Origin: Rheum nobile
Taxonomy: Eukaryota > Streptophyta > Magnoliopsida > Caryophyllales > Polygonaceae
NCBI GenBank assembly: GCA_027886185.1
Contig: WOAB01000053.1
Coordinates: 248,001 to 312,000, forward strand
Length of the DNA stretch: 64,000 bases
Reading direction: 5' to 3'
Shown here: in pieces, positions 20,094 to 31,780 of the stretch
Position numbering within the stretch: position 1 is the first letter of the stretch
Layout: every line of letters begins with the position of its first letter
Position numbers and translations under genes: made by a program
The notes under the pieces: generated by a model
Told to the model about the DNA's origin: nothing
What the model saw: only the letters and a program-made list of their open reading frames with translations
The model's database searches: none

Positions 20094-22295
20094 TGTAACA
20101 CCCCCAAATTTCAATCCGTTTGGAAATGTATTACCGCCAGTGACCCCAGTTTCCACACCGAAGCCACCCCAAGCTTTACCGGTTTCAACACAATTCGTAA
20201 ACAACAGTTAAGATATAAACATCAAAACCTTTAATTAAAACATATGTCTGGGGATTACATCCCAATCCCCATAGGACAAAACAGAGTATTTAGCGGAACT
20301 CTTTATAAATTTAAATACATGGGTCTTGATCATAAAGATCACCCGCCAAGGATCGTAGCCTGATAAACTATTAAAACCACCATTTACTTTTATTGTCGTT
20401 CTAGCCTCCATTCCTCGGATGCTTATCTGATGTGCCGAATCGAACGGATGACACCAGCCAAGCATGCAGAGAATAATTACGGTTGGTTAGTCTAATGAAA
20501 GACTACGCAAGGGTACAAAGCAGAGTGGTTCGAAGTAGTCGTATTAGGTTAAACTCATCGTTTCTCGAATTAAAACCGACGACGATAGTCAACCACCATA
20601 CTCCTACTGGAATATATCAAAAGGTATGATCAAAGGGAGATTCTGGAGACCAGGTCTCACAGCAATCAACCCAAAAAAAGACTCCAATGAATTGAGTCTT
20701 ATCGGAAGCATGACAATGTTGGGGAACATAAATAATTTCATACAAGCGTTAAAAAACGACTTGATGTTTCGGTTCACGACCAACCTCACCGCTTAACGCG
20801 AATCCAGATTGTAAAGATAACGATACTCTGATCAAAGTCAAGACGAGCTTTCCTAGCTGCACTATTCCCTAGTTGTACTACTCGTCTGAGGTTTATTAAT
20901 CATGTGCACTCGGGCACTTATCTTATTTGATTCCAAAACGCACATCACGTTATAGGCTTTTAATTATATGTCTGCCGACAGCAGGACATACTTCTGATAG
21001 GGACGAATCCCAAGTTTGTAGCACCAGCTTCGTGCCACAATCTCTATACCCGAGTATAGAGAAAGGTCATGACCCACCAAATGGTCTTTGAGTTTAGAAC
21101 CCTTAGCACCATTTTTATTATCAAGAAACGACTAGACCTCAATTAGTCTATCGCTCCTACGAATACCCGTGTTAACTAAACAGTCCAAGCACAGCAATAA
21201 TCATATCAAAGCCCTCAGGACAAAATATATATCTATAATAGCGTTGTTCTAGCATATATACAACCTATTATAATATCATATTCTTTTTATATCATTTAAT
21301 AAAATTGTTCCCAACAAAACAGTAAATCATTCCAAATTAATTAACAATCAAACCATTGATAATTAATGGAAATATGGAATGATGAGCAAGAGCGAACCGC
21401 CACTTGCCTTAGATCAGCCGAAAGCTTGAACGAAGCTTAGGAACAAGAGGTTTTCGGGTCTGGAACTGGGACGGATCCTGGATGTTAAATCCTTCTGGAA
21501 TGACCCATAATGAGATCCTAAGTTAGATTCGACAATAGCTAGTATGAATCTAAAGAATAACGAAAGGAATCGAAGGGAACGGAGCCCGATCAAAAGCCAC
21601 AGAAGCCAAGGCCAAAACATGCCAAGTTCCTGTCGGCGGCGGGCGCCTCCTGTTCGTGGCGGCGGTCGCTGCTACGAACAGGCCAGAATATTTCGAAAAG
21701 AAGAAATCTCACCGACGTCGATCGATTTGCTTCTCCTTTGGTTTGCTTTGGATTCTAAGCTTCCTAAGGCCACCAAAGCTTTACTTTGAGATCAACCAAA
21801 CTCAAGAACGAAGCTTCGACGAAGCTTTGAAGTTCTCCGGCGAGATTGGATTTTCCGGCGAGATATTGGAAGAGAAAGGGCGAGTTCATACGAGCTCGAA
21901 TTCCTCTTCTTTCTCTGTATATATAACCCAAGCAAGGAGGAGAAGCAGCCAGCTGCGTTGCCCGACCAACTGGACGTCCTCCGAGGCGTTAACGGTGCGA
22001 GTTTCCAGTTCCGACGATGTCAGAGATATTGGCGGCGGTCGCCGCCCGATTTATGCTTGGAGGCGGTCGCCGCTTTGGCCAATTTTTGTCTGTTTTGTCG
22101 TCCGGGTTAATAATATTTGTACACGAATGACTTTTTAACCCAAAAATACCTTAACTGTATTTTATATTACTCAGAAAAATATTACAGAGACCAAACATCT
22201 CACAGAATGTCCGCATCTTCTCTGAATTTAATCTGACTTGTAATAAGGGCATTAGAAAATTTCAAAATTACCCCTACAAAATGAGGGATATTACA
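20094..22295. mobile_element. Solo LTR of a Tekay-type gypsy family
   Basis: The insertion begins TGTAACACCCCC, ends GATATTACA, and is bounded by an exact 5-bp target duplication (CAGCG at 20089-20093 and 22296-22300). Its first few hundred bases are clearly related to the 2.5-kb LTRs at 53296 and 60229. No internal domain is present, so it is a solo LTR left by recombination. It contains GGCGGCGGTCGCCGC-type words near 21650 and 22040. Confidence 0.9.
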
Positions 22296-22300
22296 CAGCG

Positions 22301-22901
22301 TCTCATCACCAGCTTGCTCAATGATAGCAATTGCCTTTTTCAAAGCATTTGCCTTCTTCGTTGGGAAGTACTTGTCAAGAAACGCTTTGTGCAGTTTATT
22401 CCAGGTATATATGGTTCCTGGCGGCAAGTGATAATACCAGTCGCTAGTAGAGTCTAGCAAGGAGAAACCAAAAGCTCTCATCTTGATTTGATCCTCCGTC
22501 ACATTCCTGGGCTTTATAGTCATGCAGACATTGTGGAACTTGCCCAGGTGAGAGATCGGGTCCTCTCCACTCAAGCCATGGAATTTCGAGAGATAAGCAA
22601 CAACTCCAGATTTCAGCTCAAAGTTCACCCCTTCGCCAAGCGCAGGGATGATGACAGCCAAGGGTTGTGCTCCAATATTTGGTTCAGTCAGCTCTCTCAG
22701 AGTTCCGGCCATTGCAACAACAGGGATATCAACTGGCTCAGTCGGCTCAACAATCTCAACTGTCTCAACGATCTCAACCTCTACTTCTTCTTCTCTTTGA
22801 TCGTGTAGGTTCAAACGGAATGTTCTGTCGACTTCTGGGTCAAAATCAGCTAGAGGGGAGTCAGTAATACGGGTGTTGACCATAAGATAGGTCTCCACCA
22901 A
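22301..22901 (-). pseudogene. Athila-like Gag, N-terminal part
   Basis: The frame opens about 40 bases after the primer-binding site. After an acidic repeat (VEVEIVETVEIVEPTEPV) it carries the retrotransposon gag capsid core (FHGLSGEDPISHLGKF, LLDSTSDWYYHLPPGTI, FLDKYFPTKKA). It is cut at EQAGDET by the solo LTR. Capsid assembly is the expected role. Confidence 0.88.
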
Positions 22902-22940
22902 AAATCAATCACAAAAACACACAACAAAAGTAGAAAACTT

Positions 22941-22957
22941 CCCCGACAACGGCGCCA
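22941..22957 (-). promoter_or_regulatory. Primer-binding site (tRNA-Asp type)
   Basis: On the minus strand TGGCGCCGTTGTCGGGG lies four bases inside the 5' LTR end. This is the usual Athila/Tat primer site, complementary to the tRNA-Asp 3' end, with one change. Confidence 0.88.
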
Positions 22958-22961
22958 AATT

Positions 22962-24415
22962 TGATGGGGCTAGAAATGCGCAATGCAAATATTGTTGATT
23001 AGCCTAGTCAAAATAAAAGTCCTAACATACCTACTAAACAGATGTATAGTAAGCAAGTAAGGGTCGAACCCACAGGGAAGATCTGATACAGTATGCAATT
23101 GTGATTAACAAGTAACAATAAAGGGGGGTTTTAGTAATCAAGCAGAGCAAAGCAAACAAGTTTAGTTGATGAGAAAATATGATTGGGAAAGTAGTCCTAC
23201 TAGAACGAGATCCACAATACAGAGATATAATTTGATCACAGAAATCTATTCGATCCAAGTTCTTTTATTATTCTTATAGTTGTTCCTACCCTGATCTTAA
23301 GTACTATCAATTCTCACATTTGTTGATAGAATTATTACTATATTAATGGAAAAGTACTACCAATTCTCACAGTTGTTGATAGACTTATTACTATATCAAT
23401 GGAAAAGTACTACCAATTCTCACAGTTGTTGATAGACTTTACCACTAACAAAGCAATAGCAATGCACACAAGGATATAGGATACATGCAAATAGAAGGTG
23501 CTTCCTTACTACTTAACATGAAAATGATTCTCACTCACGATTGCGCGCTCGTATTCCACTATACACAACAATCGTGTATGCTACTAGATATGCACTTGTA
23601 TTCCACTATATGCAAATCCTAGCAATTGATAAAAAAATATTCAACCTAGTTGATCAGGCTATGAAGAATAACAATAAATCAGTATTCAATATTACCAAGA
23701 GAATCAAACCAACACTTATAAGAATAAGAACAAGGAATAGAAATCTCACAAACACATGAGCTGTATTGCTTCAAACGTCTAGTAGAACAAAGGGGAAGTT
23801 AGTTCTCCATTCAGATGAGAATGAAAACCTAATGAAAAGTAAAACTGCGTACGAAGTAAAGTGAAAAGTAGTCTCTCTGCCTCTTAACCTAGAAAGAGGA
23901 CTTAAATAGGTTTTTGGAAAACTAGGTTAAAACTAACGAGAATAACAAAGAAAACAAAATAATAAAACTAAGGAAATCCGAAAATGCATAAAAGGAAATA
24001 AATGTCTTCTGGCCGCGAGGCGTTGAACACGGCCATCGCGGGGCGGTGAGATCCACCGCGGGGCGTCAGGCTCCCACTGCGGGGCGGTGGCTTCCTCTTG
24101 GCGCGACCCTCAATCTTCTCTGAGAACCACCGCCGGGTCGCGGTGATTCTGGCGCGGGGCGGTGAAATCGCCCACTCCTCCAGCTCCTCTTCTGTTCTGC
24201 TGCTCTTCATTACTACCAAGTGTTGGTAGTCTTCTCCAGTTAAACTCCAGTAGATCCTTCTCCATCCTCATCATCTCATCTAAGCTGTAAATCCTGGGAT
24301 ATCTTCACTTCTCTCCACAACTTCTGGATTACAGACTTAGCCTCAAAACTAATCATAAACTCCTCCAAATCATGCTAATAATTGCTAGTAAAGGTGTATG
24401 AAATAACACCTATCA
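22962..24415 (-). repeat. 5' LTR of Athila-like element, intact
   Basis: 1454 bp, minus-strand ends TGATAGG...CCCCATCA. It has one more copy than the 3' LTR of a short internal repeat (GTTGATAGACTT... at 23310-23435). It is immediately followed by GCAGC of repeat S1. Confidence 0.9.
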
Positions 24416-25298
24416 GCAGCCCCCTCCCACCATCATTCACGGCCGCCGATCAACCACCATCACAACCGCTGCTCCGCCGCTCGCTCCACCACAGTCCGCC
24501 GCATCATCTTCTTTCCTTTCCGACGAGTTGAACGCCCTACTACGCATTCAATCGATCACGTGACAGCGAATCGTGGTCTTTCCCCGGATAAGGTCACATC
24601 AAAAGGCCAGTAAAAAATATTCTATTTGTTCATTAATAACGATCATTTTAACTTAAATTTCTGTTAACAAATATTTTTTATCTAATATTTTTTAGAAATT
24701 TTAGATAGTGATTTATTGTTGATAGAGGTTTATTATTAAAAATTGTATATTTAGATTTGAAATGTCTCACACGAGAAGGTTGAGTGACCTTTATGAGGAA
24801 TTGTACTCTGATGCACATACATGTCAATATTGATGCACATACAAGTAACAAATTGTGTATATGCCAGCGTAAGCAAACAGTGGACCCGGAAAAAAATGGA
24901 CCGAAAAGAAAAAATAAACTTAGGCCGGACAATGTCTTATAAAATTTTGATGCACATATAGGACAATATAGATGCATACACAAGTCAAAATGTATGCACA
25001 TGTCATCTTTAGTAAAAAAAAAGTGACCCAAAAAAAAAACTGGTCTGGAAAAAAAAATTGTTCGGTCAACGCCGAAACTCCGGTATTGACCGACTGGTAA
25101 CCGGTTTGACCGGTTAATTATCCACTTAAGTGGTCATATAAAATGATAGTCTAATCCTAGCCTTTGGATTTTTTCAAATCCAAAGACTATGAATTATTCT
25201 CAATTTTTCAGTGTAATGTTCATTCTCACCGAATCTTCGTCTGATAATAATAATGTAGATATAAATATAGATATGATGATAAATCATAGATTCCTAAA
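24416..25298. repeat. 0.9-kb direct repeat S1, right copy
   Basis: Second copy of the block at 12838-13749. Its left end directly abuts the LTR end. Its right end continues into unique sequence AGCAGGAGTTTAG. Confidence 0.85.
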
Positions 25299-26022
25299 AG
25301 CAGGAGTTTAGCTTCTGTTAATTTTGCATGAATTTATCATATGTGTTTATAGTACATGTTGCCACACACTTTACTTTTATTGTCTGTCATCTATCTGAAG
25401 TGGTGTTTATGTTTAATCATCACTGGACATTTTCTTTTTCCTCTTCTAATTTTATTGTTGTGACACCTAATATGTTTAAATAATTTGTTTTTCTATTTTG
25501 GCTTAACTGACTTTACTATGCTATATAAACATTCCTTGTAAAGTCAGTCTTTACCACTGCAATAATCCCTCCAACTCTGTCCTTTGTGATGGCTTTGACA
25601 GCTTCTACATAAACCTCACACTTCATCCGAATCCCACCTAATGAACCAAAACCAAATCTTTGCAACCAATAAAGCATAAATCATGCCCGCTCAACATAGA
25701 AACCATACAGATTCAAGGAAGGCATTCAATTCAACCCATTAATACAGAGCCCATTATACTTGAGGAAGATTCAGAAAAATATCTTCCAAGGCAAAAATGA
25801 AAGATACCAACCATCTAAATCTACATTTAACCAAACATCAGCCACAACAAATTTGGTAGCTACAATCTCCAAATCAGACGCACAAAAACAAGCATTATGA
25901 GTTAAAGCCACCTAACCACATATTTACAAACATCTAAAGAGGATGATGACACAGTAAACCTAAATCCCTCTAGAAGATTAGATCTGCAGAACCAATAAAT
26001 TACTCAGGAAAAAGGGATAAAA
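25299..26022 (-). other. Spacer with one exon-like fragment
   Basis: Mostly AT-rich. At about 25537-25640 the minus strand has an open stretch (SLGGIRMKCEVYVEAVKAI ... DRVGGIIAV) ending near a GTAAAG donor. It looks like a captured exon of unknown origin. Confidence 0.35.
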
Positions 26023-26285
26023 GAGATGCAGCGCTCGGTGTTCTGGTACCACTCGTTGCCGCCGTCGATGATGGTGTCGCCGGCTTCTATGTGCTCGGAG
26101 AGGGCGGCGATGGTCTGGTCGACGGGGGCGCCGACCTTGACGAGGATGATGACGGATCTAGGGCGGCGGATGGAGAGGACGAAGTCGCGGGGGGAGCGGT
26201 GGCCGGTGAGCGGGAGGTCGCCCTCGGCGGAGGCGCGGTGGACGGCGTCATCGACCTTGGAGGCGGAGCGGTTGTAGACGGCGAT
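26023..26285 (-). pseudogene. 6-phosphogluconate dehydrogenase fragment
   Basis: One minus-strand frame matches the N-terminal NADP-binding domain of 6-phosphogluconate dehydrogenase, the oxidative pentose phosphate enzyme. Visible motifs are VYNRSASKVDDAV, SPRDFVLSIRRPRSVIILVK, GAPVDQTIAALS and DGGNEWYQNTERC. The nucleotide-binding GxAxMG loop upstream is missing; a TAA stands just before FIAVYN. The match stops after ERC, where sequence turns AT-rich. The fragment is about 85 of some 480 residues. Very GC-rich codon use contrasts with the surroundings and points to transfer of a piece of a GC-rich gene, probably by a mobile element. Confidence 0.85.
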
Positions 26286-26371
26286 GAATTACCTCGGAGG
26301 CGCAGACGTCTAGGGTTTAGATGAAGTGGAGTCGAGAGCTTGCTTAGGGTTGGCATGTTCTCTGGTGGATA

Positions 26372-26662
26372 ATGCCATCATCGAGCACCGAGGAGAAAGG
26401 CGAGCACCGGTGGCGAAATGCAGATTCTCCGGTGGAGGAAGGTGGCGAGAACGAGCGCCGTCGGCGAAAGAAAGGCGGTAGCGGTGGAGGAGGAGGAGGA
26501 GAGAAAGAAGAGGATGTGCAGGAGATGTGGGGGATGGAGAGCAGCGTGCTAGTGCTGTCGTGCAGGCACCTTTGCCTCTGCAGCGCTTGTGGGTCCTCTA
26601 TGGATACCTGCCCCATCTGCAACTCCACCAAGAAAGCCAGTGTTCATGTTAGTTTCTCCTAG
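26372..26662 (+). pseudogene. BOI-type RING finger E3 ligase fragment, frameshifted
   Basis: The C-terminal part reads ESSVLVLSCRHLCLCSACG ... CPICNSTKKASVHVSFS, the diagnostic C-terminal RING of BOI/BRG-type E3 ubiquitin ligases. The first Cys pair (MCRRCGG, 26514-26534) is in a different frame from the rest. One base appears to be missing in the G run at 26529-26534, so no frame contains the whole RING. The N-terminal body is absent; upstream is a Gly/Glu-rich low-complexity stretch. It lies 90 bp from the 6PGDH fragment on the opposite strand. Confidence 0.8.
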
Positions 26663-28645
26663 ACATTCAACAATACTCCATTTTCTTCTTTTTCTTTCTC
26701 CTTTTCCTCCTTTCGAGATTATTAATTACTAATACAGGACATGAGAATATACCATTTTACATGTAATTTTTAAATTCAAAATAGGTTCAGAATATATGAC
26801 TTAGCATCATATTATTAGTTAATGCTAATAAAAGAACTAAGTAGATAGAATTATCCTATAGTGGAATTATTATGTCTAGTAAAAAAAAAATTAACATTGA
26901 TATTTTTTCTAGTTGCATTCAAGTAAATATATAAAGTACACACATTAAATAAATTTATTACTTGAATTTTGAAAGCATAAGGTCATGTATTTTCTTGAAT
27001 GATAACACAATGTTCATCTGAACTAAATGAAAAAGTACAATCTTAGGTTGATAGAAAATCAACAGTCAAAGTCAGAAAAATAATTACGAGTCTATGACAG
27101 GATAACTTTCTAATGACAGGTATGACTGATGAATACTCCACCCTATGTTGTATCGGTTGTTCATCCATGGGAAGAAAGGAAGAGGAGGAAATATGGAGTT
27201 GTGTAGATTAAGAAGATGTTGGAAGAGTTGTAGATGAAGAAATGTGGCTAAAAGGTATAAAGAGGAGTTGGTTGGCAGTTACGGATATAATAAAGAGGAG
27301 TTAGTTGACAGTTAGGTTATGACGGTTTATTTACTCTCCTAAAAAGGAATTAGTAGGGTTAATATCATGTCACAATTCTTTTTATATCATGTCATGGATG
27401 TACTTATCTTTGTAAATATCTGAGAATCTCATATGTCAGTACTTTGACAGACATTCCACATTCCTCTTACACTCATCTTGTCATGCTACTTTGTAATATG
27501 CATATTATAAAGCCAATGTCCCTCCCATTTTTTACACAACTGCCTAAATATTACGTGATATTAGATAGTCATTACACTAAAGTACTAAATAAAATACTAA
27601 ATATTAGATAGACACATCTCCTGCATAAGAATATGTATCAAGTTCTTTGATAATTAAATTTGCTTAATATTTCATGTTTAGATTTGATTCTTGTGACATA
27701 TGTTGTTTATAGGTAGAATGAATTTCAATGGTGACATTTATTTCGTTAAAGTCGACAATAAAATTTCTTATGGATGACAAGAATATAAGGTTGATAGTAT
27801 GAAAAATATAAACTTCTCTGACATTGTAATTGTTCAATCCCACAATACAAATATACAATGTGACAAAAATATAAAGACTAGTGACATGAATTATTCGTCC
27901 AAAGATAATTCGTGCAATTGTACCATGTGACAAAAAATCAGTGTAGCTTGAACATTGTGACATTTTATTTGGTATACAACATTCTTATTCCTCTAAATCA
28001 GTGTAGCTTGAACATTGTACATCTAGTTTATATATACTTGACCATTGTAGTTTATCACAATACTTCGCAACTGAATTACTTAAACCTTTTCAATATTAAA
28101 ATTCCTCTTTGAAATTTTGGTATTACATTTGAAAATAGTCTAAATAAAATAGAAAGCAGGAAATGTGTTGACGAAAAAGTCACAAACGCTATAACTAGAA
28201 CTTTCAACCTTAAAGCCCCTGTCATAAACTAAAAATTATCCTGTCAACCAGGATAATATTATTTGAAACCTTACATCTATTGTCACCAAGTGATAATTTT
28301 TCTATCGACATAAGTAAAACAAGTTATTATCACTGATTTTTTTTAATTCATTAAAATATTATGTTTCAAGTTTGTAATTATTTTAACAGATGAGTATTGC
28401 TGAATGCTGATAGGATAGTTTTAATATATGACAGGATAATTTTATACATTTAATTACTTCATCAATGAGTGATTACAACATTAAAGCAAAACAAAATAAT
28501 TCTCTTTGCAACTAAAGTGCCTATACAACATTAAAGACACTAGAGTACTAGAGAAATAAGACAACATTATACTCTGCATAATATCCTGTCACCTCAACAT
28601 TAAAAGACACTAGAGTGAGAGATTAATCAATAAGACATCATTAAA
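26663..28645. other. AT-rich spacer, no gene
   Basis: I see no supported gene. TGACAGGATA-type words (27098 and others) begin here and continue to about 31200. Confidence 0.5.
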
Positions 28646-29335
28646 CTATGCAAACATCAGTTGTACAGAAGACCAGTCAAGATGACCCATCAAAACTTCT
28701 TGCTTGTACTTGTCAAATGAGCACATTTTCTTGATCTTATCCTTCAGGTCTTCTTCTAACTGACTCAAGTGGTCTTGTTGGCTCATTCAGCTGTCAAAAG
28801 TATGGTAAGTGGCAACATTACCCTTAGGCACAATAAGCAATTGCATTTACCCATATAAAATGATTATATTCCAAGCCAGATACGGGTCGTCAACACTACA
28901 AAAAATTGAACAGCTGGATTTTTACAAACAATTTTTTTGTCACCTATTCCTTTTTCTTCCTTTCCTTTCAGCCAGATTATCATCAACAACAATCCTAGAT
29001 GATGACACCCACTCCTGCAACAAATAACATCAGCATAATCATGATAATTCGCATCTTTGTTTTCGCGCATTTATAGAATTTAACACAATCCTGTCATAAT
29101 TCCATTTATATCCTGACGGGTTCATATGTTTCAAGTTTGTAATTATTTTTAACTCATGAATATTGGTGACATGATAGTTCTCAATATATGATAGGATAAT
29201 TCTATATATTTAATTACTTCATTAATGAGTCATTTCAACATTGAAGCAAAACAAGATAATTCTCTTTGCAACTAAAGTGCCTATACAACATTGAAAGACA
29301 CTGGAGTGCTAAGGAAATAAGGCAGCATTGAACTT
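28339..29335. repeat. 220-bp direct repeat pair
   Basis: Blocks at 28339-28560 and 29101-29335 align along their length (words TTTCAAGTTTGTAATTATTT, TTAATTACTTCAT, AACTAAAGTGCCTATACAAC). A third, partial copy is at about 29635-29700. Each contains TGACAGGATA-type words. Confidence 0.75.
28646..28759 (-). pseudogene. V-type proton ATPase subunit H fragment
   Basis: After an acceptor-like CAG the minus strand reads [30 protein letters not shown] and then diverges to a stop. [16 protein letters not shown] is characteristic of the C-terminal domain of V-ATPase regulatory subunit H. About 30 residues of roughly 450 are kept. The acceptor in front suggests capture from genomic DNA with intron sequence. 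Confidence 0.75.
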
Positions 29336-29338
29336 GCC

Positions 29339-29452
29339 TTAGTCGCACGGTTTGAATACCTTCTCACTGACCACAATTTCATTAGCATTAGCAATTTTGG
29401 CAATCAGCTTTAGCGGGTAGCTCAACGCTCTCTTCACAATGTCTGCTCCAAC
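29339..29452 (-). pseudogene. Chloroplast chaperonin CPN60-beta fragment
   Basis: Following an ATGCAG acceptor the minus strand encodes [19 protein letters not shown] and VVSEKV, matching the apical-to-equatorial region of plastid chaperonin 60 beta (RuBisCO-binding protein subunit beta). The middle (IANANEIV) is diverged from the conserved NAGVNGS. The fragment is 37 residues and ends at a TAA. Confidence 0.78.
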
Positions 29453-30310
29453 CTGCATTTTGAGTTTTCATTAGACATCGACACCCACTATTTCAACACT
29501 TAAGTGAACTCATAACACAAATCAATACACTTCACAACGCCATTGCAGAATACTAATAAAAAGATCATATGGCATATACACTTGTATCTGACAGAAGTAT
29601 CTGAAAAGCTCTTTTGAAGTTAAATGCAAGGTTCATGAATGGTGATAGGATAGTTCTCATTATATGACAGGATAGTTCTATATGCTTAATTACTTCATTA
29701 ATGAAATTGTTCTAATTCACTGAAATTTTCTATGGTTAAGGTTTGAGGTCCAACCTCCCTGTTCTTTTTGTTGACTGAATAAACCCAAAACTATGAGCAT
29801 ATATGACAAGGGGTATGGATTGTCGAATGCAAGAGTAGAGAAGCTCAGCTCTTACTGCTACTCATTCAAAACCAATATCTAAGGGAATGATATTTTGGTT
29901 TTGAATTTCAGCAAGGAAAAAAACAGTTTCCTTTGGCAGGCAAGCCTAGTCTGACAAAGAATTCAAGAGCAGATCTTTCAAAGAATTAATACCTTGCAAG
30001 TATATGGTTTGATCTCACAAGTCCAACCTTTTGAAGGAAAATATGCACATGGTTTTATTTTGCTATGATAAATCCATTGACCACAATACAACATGCACAC
30101 CAAACACCTAGAATATAATGTAGAAGTAACATTACCATGGACTACTATATCAAGAGTAGAGATATGTTAATCACAAAAAATACAAACAAAAGAAGGTTAA
30201 ATTTTTTTAGCTTTTAAAGCACATATCATGGAAGAATACTACAAAAAGGAGCATCTGGAATTAGTTTAATACAAGAAAAACAAGACCCAACCCTCAAATG
30301 AACAAAGTGT
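29453..30310. other. Spacer, no gene
   Basis: AT-rich with intron-like composition; nothing further supported. Confidence 0.5.
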
Positions 30311-30502
30311 AAAACAACCAATACCCTCTTTTACTAATGCATTTGCAATTTTACCATACCCCTTTTGGTTTTTGCAAATAGACCCACCTCATCTATGTCA
30401 AGTGTTAGACCCACCTCATCTCTGATTCCAAGAATGCCACTTTTACCATTTAGTTCCCTTGTGATCATTCAAAAGAGGGAAATGCAGGGAAAAAAAAACA
30501 AA

Positions 30503-31193
30503 GTTGTCAGAGACAAAGCAGGTACAAAAACAAAGCAGCCAAGAAAAATATATGTATATTCGTTTTCACACATTTTTCTTTCATTTGTCACCAATCCTGT
30601 CATACTCACTGATTGGTCTTGTCAACTCTGTAGGATTGGTTATGCATTTTATATGATGGCCATGCATACAAAGATCCGATGAAGTATTGGTTTTCAATGT
30701 ATATGAAATGCTACGCAGACACTTGGCAAGAATGACACGCTCTAACAGATAATTCTGGCAACAAGATCAATTCTGGCAACAGATAACATCAATTCTGGCA
30801 ACAGATACTTGGCAAGAATGACACACTCTAACAGTAATAGTATATTGTGAATGAAAGATTTTCCTGAGCAGAAAACTCACAGGTATACACGGATTATGGT
30901 AATCATCTTCGAAAATGGTGTCAAGATCACGAAATATTCCGTGTATACCAGCTTAAATTGCACATCTTCAGCCTCATCTTGGCTAAACTCTGTAGGGAAA
31001 AATACAACAAAAACAAAGCATGCGCATTTTTCTTTCATTTGTCAGGTACAAAGCAGGATATTGTCAGAGACAAAGCAGGCACAAAAACAAAGCAACCAAG
31101 AAATATGCGCATATTCGTTTTCTCACATTTTTCTTTCATTTGTCACCAATCCTGTCATACTCACTGATTGGTCTTGTCAACTCTGTAGTTTAG
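30503..31193. repeat. 135-bp direct repeat pair
   Basis: 30503-30637 and 31058-31193 are nearly identical (TTGTCAGAGACAAAGCAGG ... TGTCACCAATCCTGTCATAC ... CTTGTCAACTCTGTAG). Between them, at 30718-30838, short words (TTCTGGCAACAGATA, CTTGGCAAGAATGACAC) are also repeated. Confidence 0.85.
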
Positions 31194-31780
31194 CCTGACC
31201 GTATACTTGAAAGAAAAAACCATTCCCACTGCTTGCAGTTCCGCTTTCGATCACCACCTGACACTTCTCAACTTGTCCTTTCGCTTTCGCTTTCCTCTCT
31301 TAATTTGTCCATCATCCATTATTAAACCTGCACTAATCCAGTACACATCCTATTCAACTCCAAATTATTGGATATCTATGAAAAAGAAATTATACAGCTC
31401 AGGAAAACCCCAAGTTCATAGAGTTAATTCAAAACTTAAGTATTGATAAACTTGCTTTCACTTATTTTTGACAAAAAATTGATTGCATTTCCATGACCCA
31501 TGGATAACAGAACAAGAACTCCGTCTTTCAATGTACTGAAACAGTTCAATTTGAAGGATTTACCAGGAAAATTGACAATTCAGCAAAACGAAAACCAATT
31601 GAAGAAGGAGCATTTCACATGAAAAATCCTACTTGAAAATTTCAGCAATAGACGAAGATGACAATCACATATTAATGCTACGAAAATGAAAGAACAAAAC
31701 CAATTAGAAAAGGAAGAATTATTTATAGTACCGAACCAATTAGAAAATGAAAGAACAGAACCAATTTGAAAATTTCAGAA

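Larger units (their letters stand above)
13747..24415 (-). mobile_element. Athila/Tat-like LTR element lacking RT and integrase
   Basis: The minus-strand order is 5' LTR, primer-binding site complementary to tRNA-Asp, gag, protease, a non-coding stretch, a 415-aa ORF, purine tract and 3' LTR. The protease type and primer site are typical of Athila/Tat gypsy elements. No reverse transcriptase, RNase H or integrase is present, so it depended on a partner element. Its gag is interrupted by a foreign solo LTR (20094-22295). The left LTR lacks its outermost part and is joined directly to repeat S1. Confidence 0.88.

Noticed and set aside
26087..26356. Ser/Pro-rich minus-strand frame
   Set aside because: Shadow of the 6PGDH fragment in another frame.
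28890..28915. CACTACAAAAAATTG resembling a CACTA transposon end
   Set aside because: No partner terminus or 3-bp target duplication was found; a similar reverse motif at about 51610 is too far away and diverges after nine bases.
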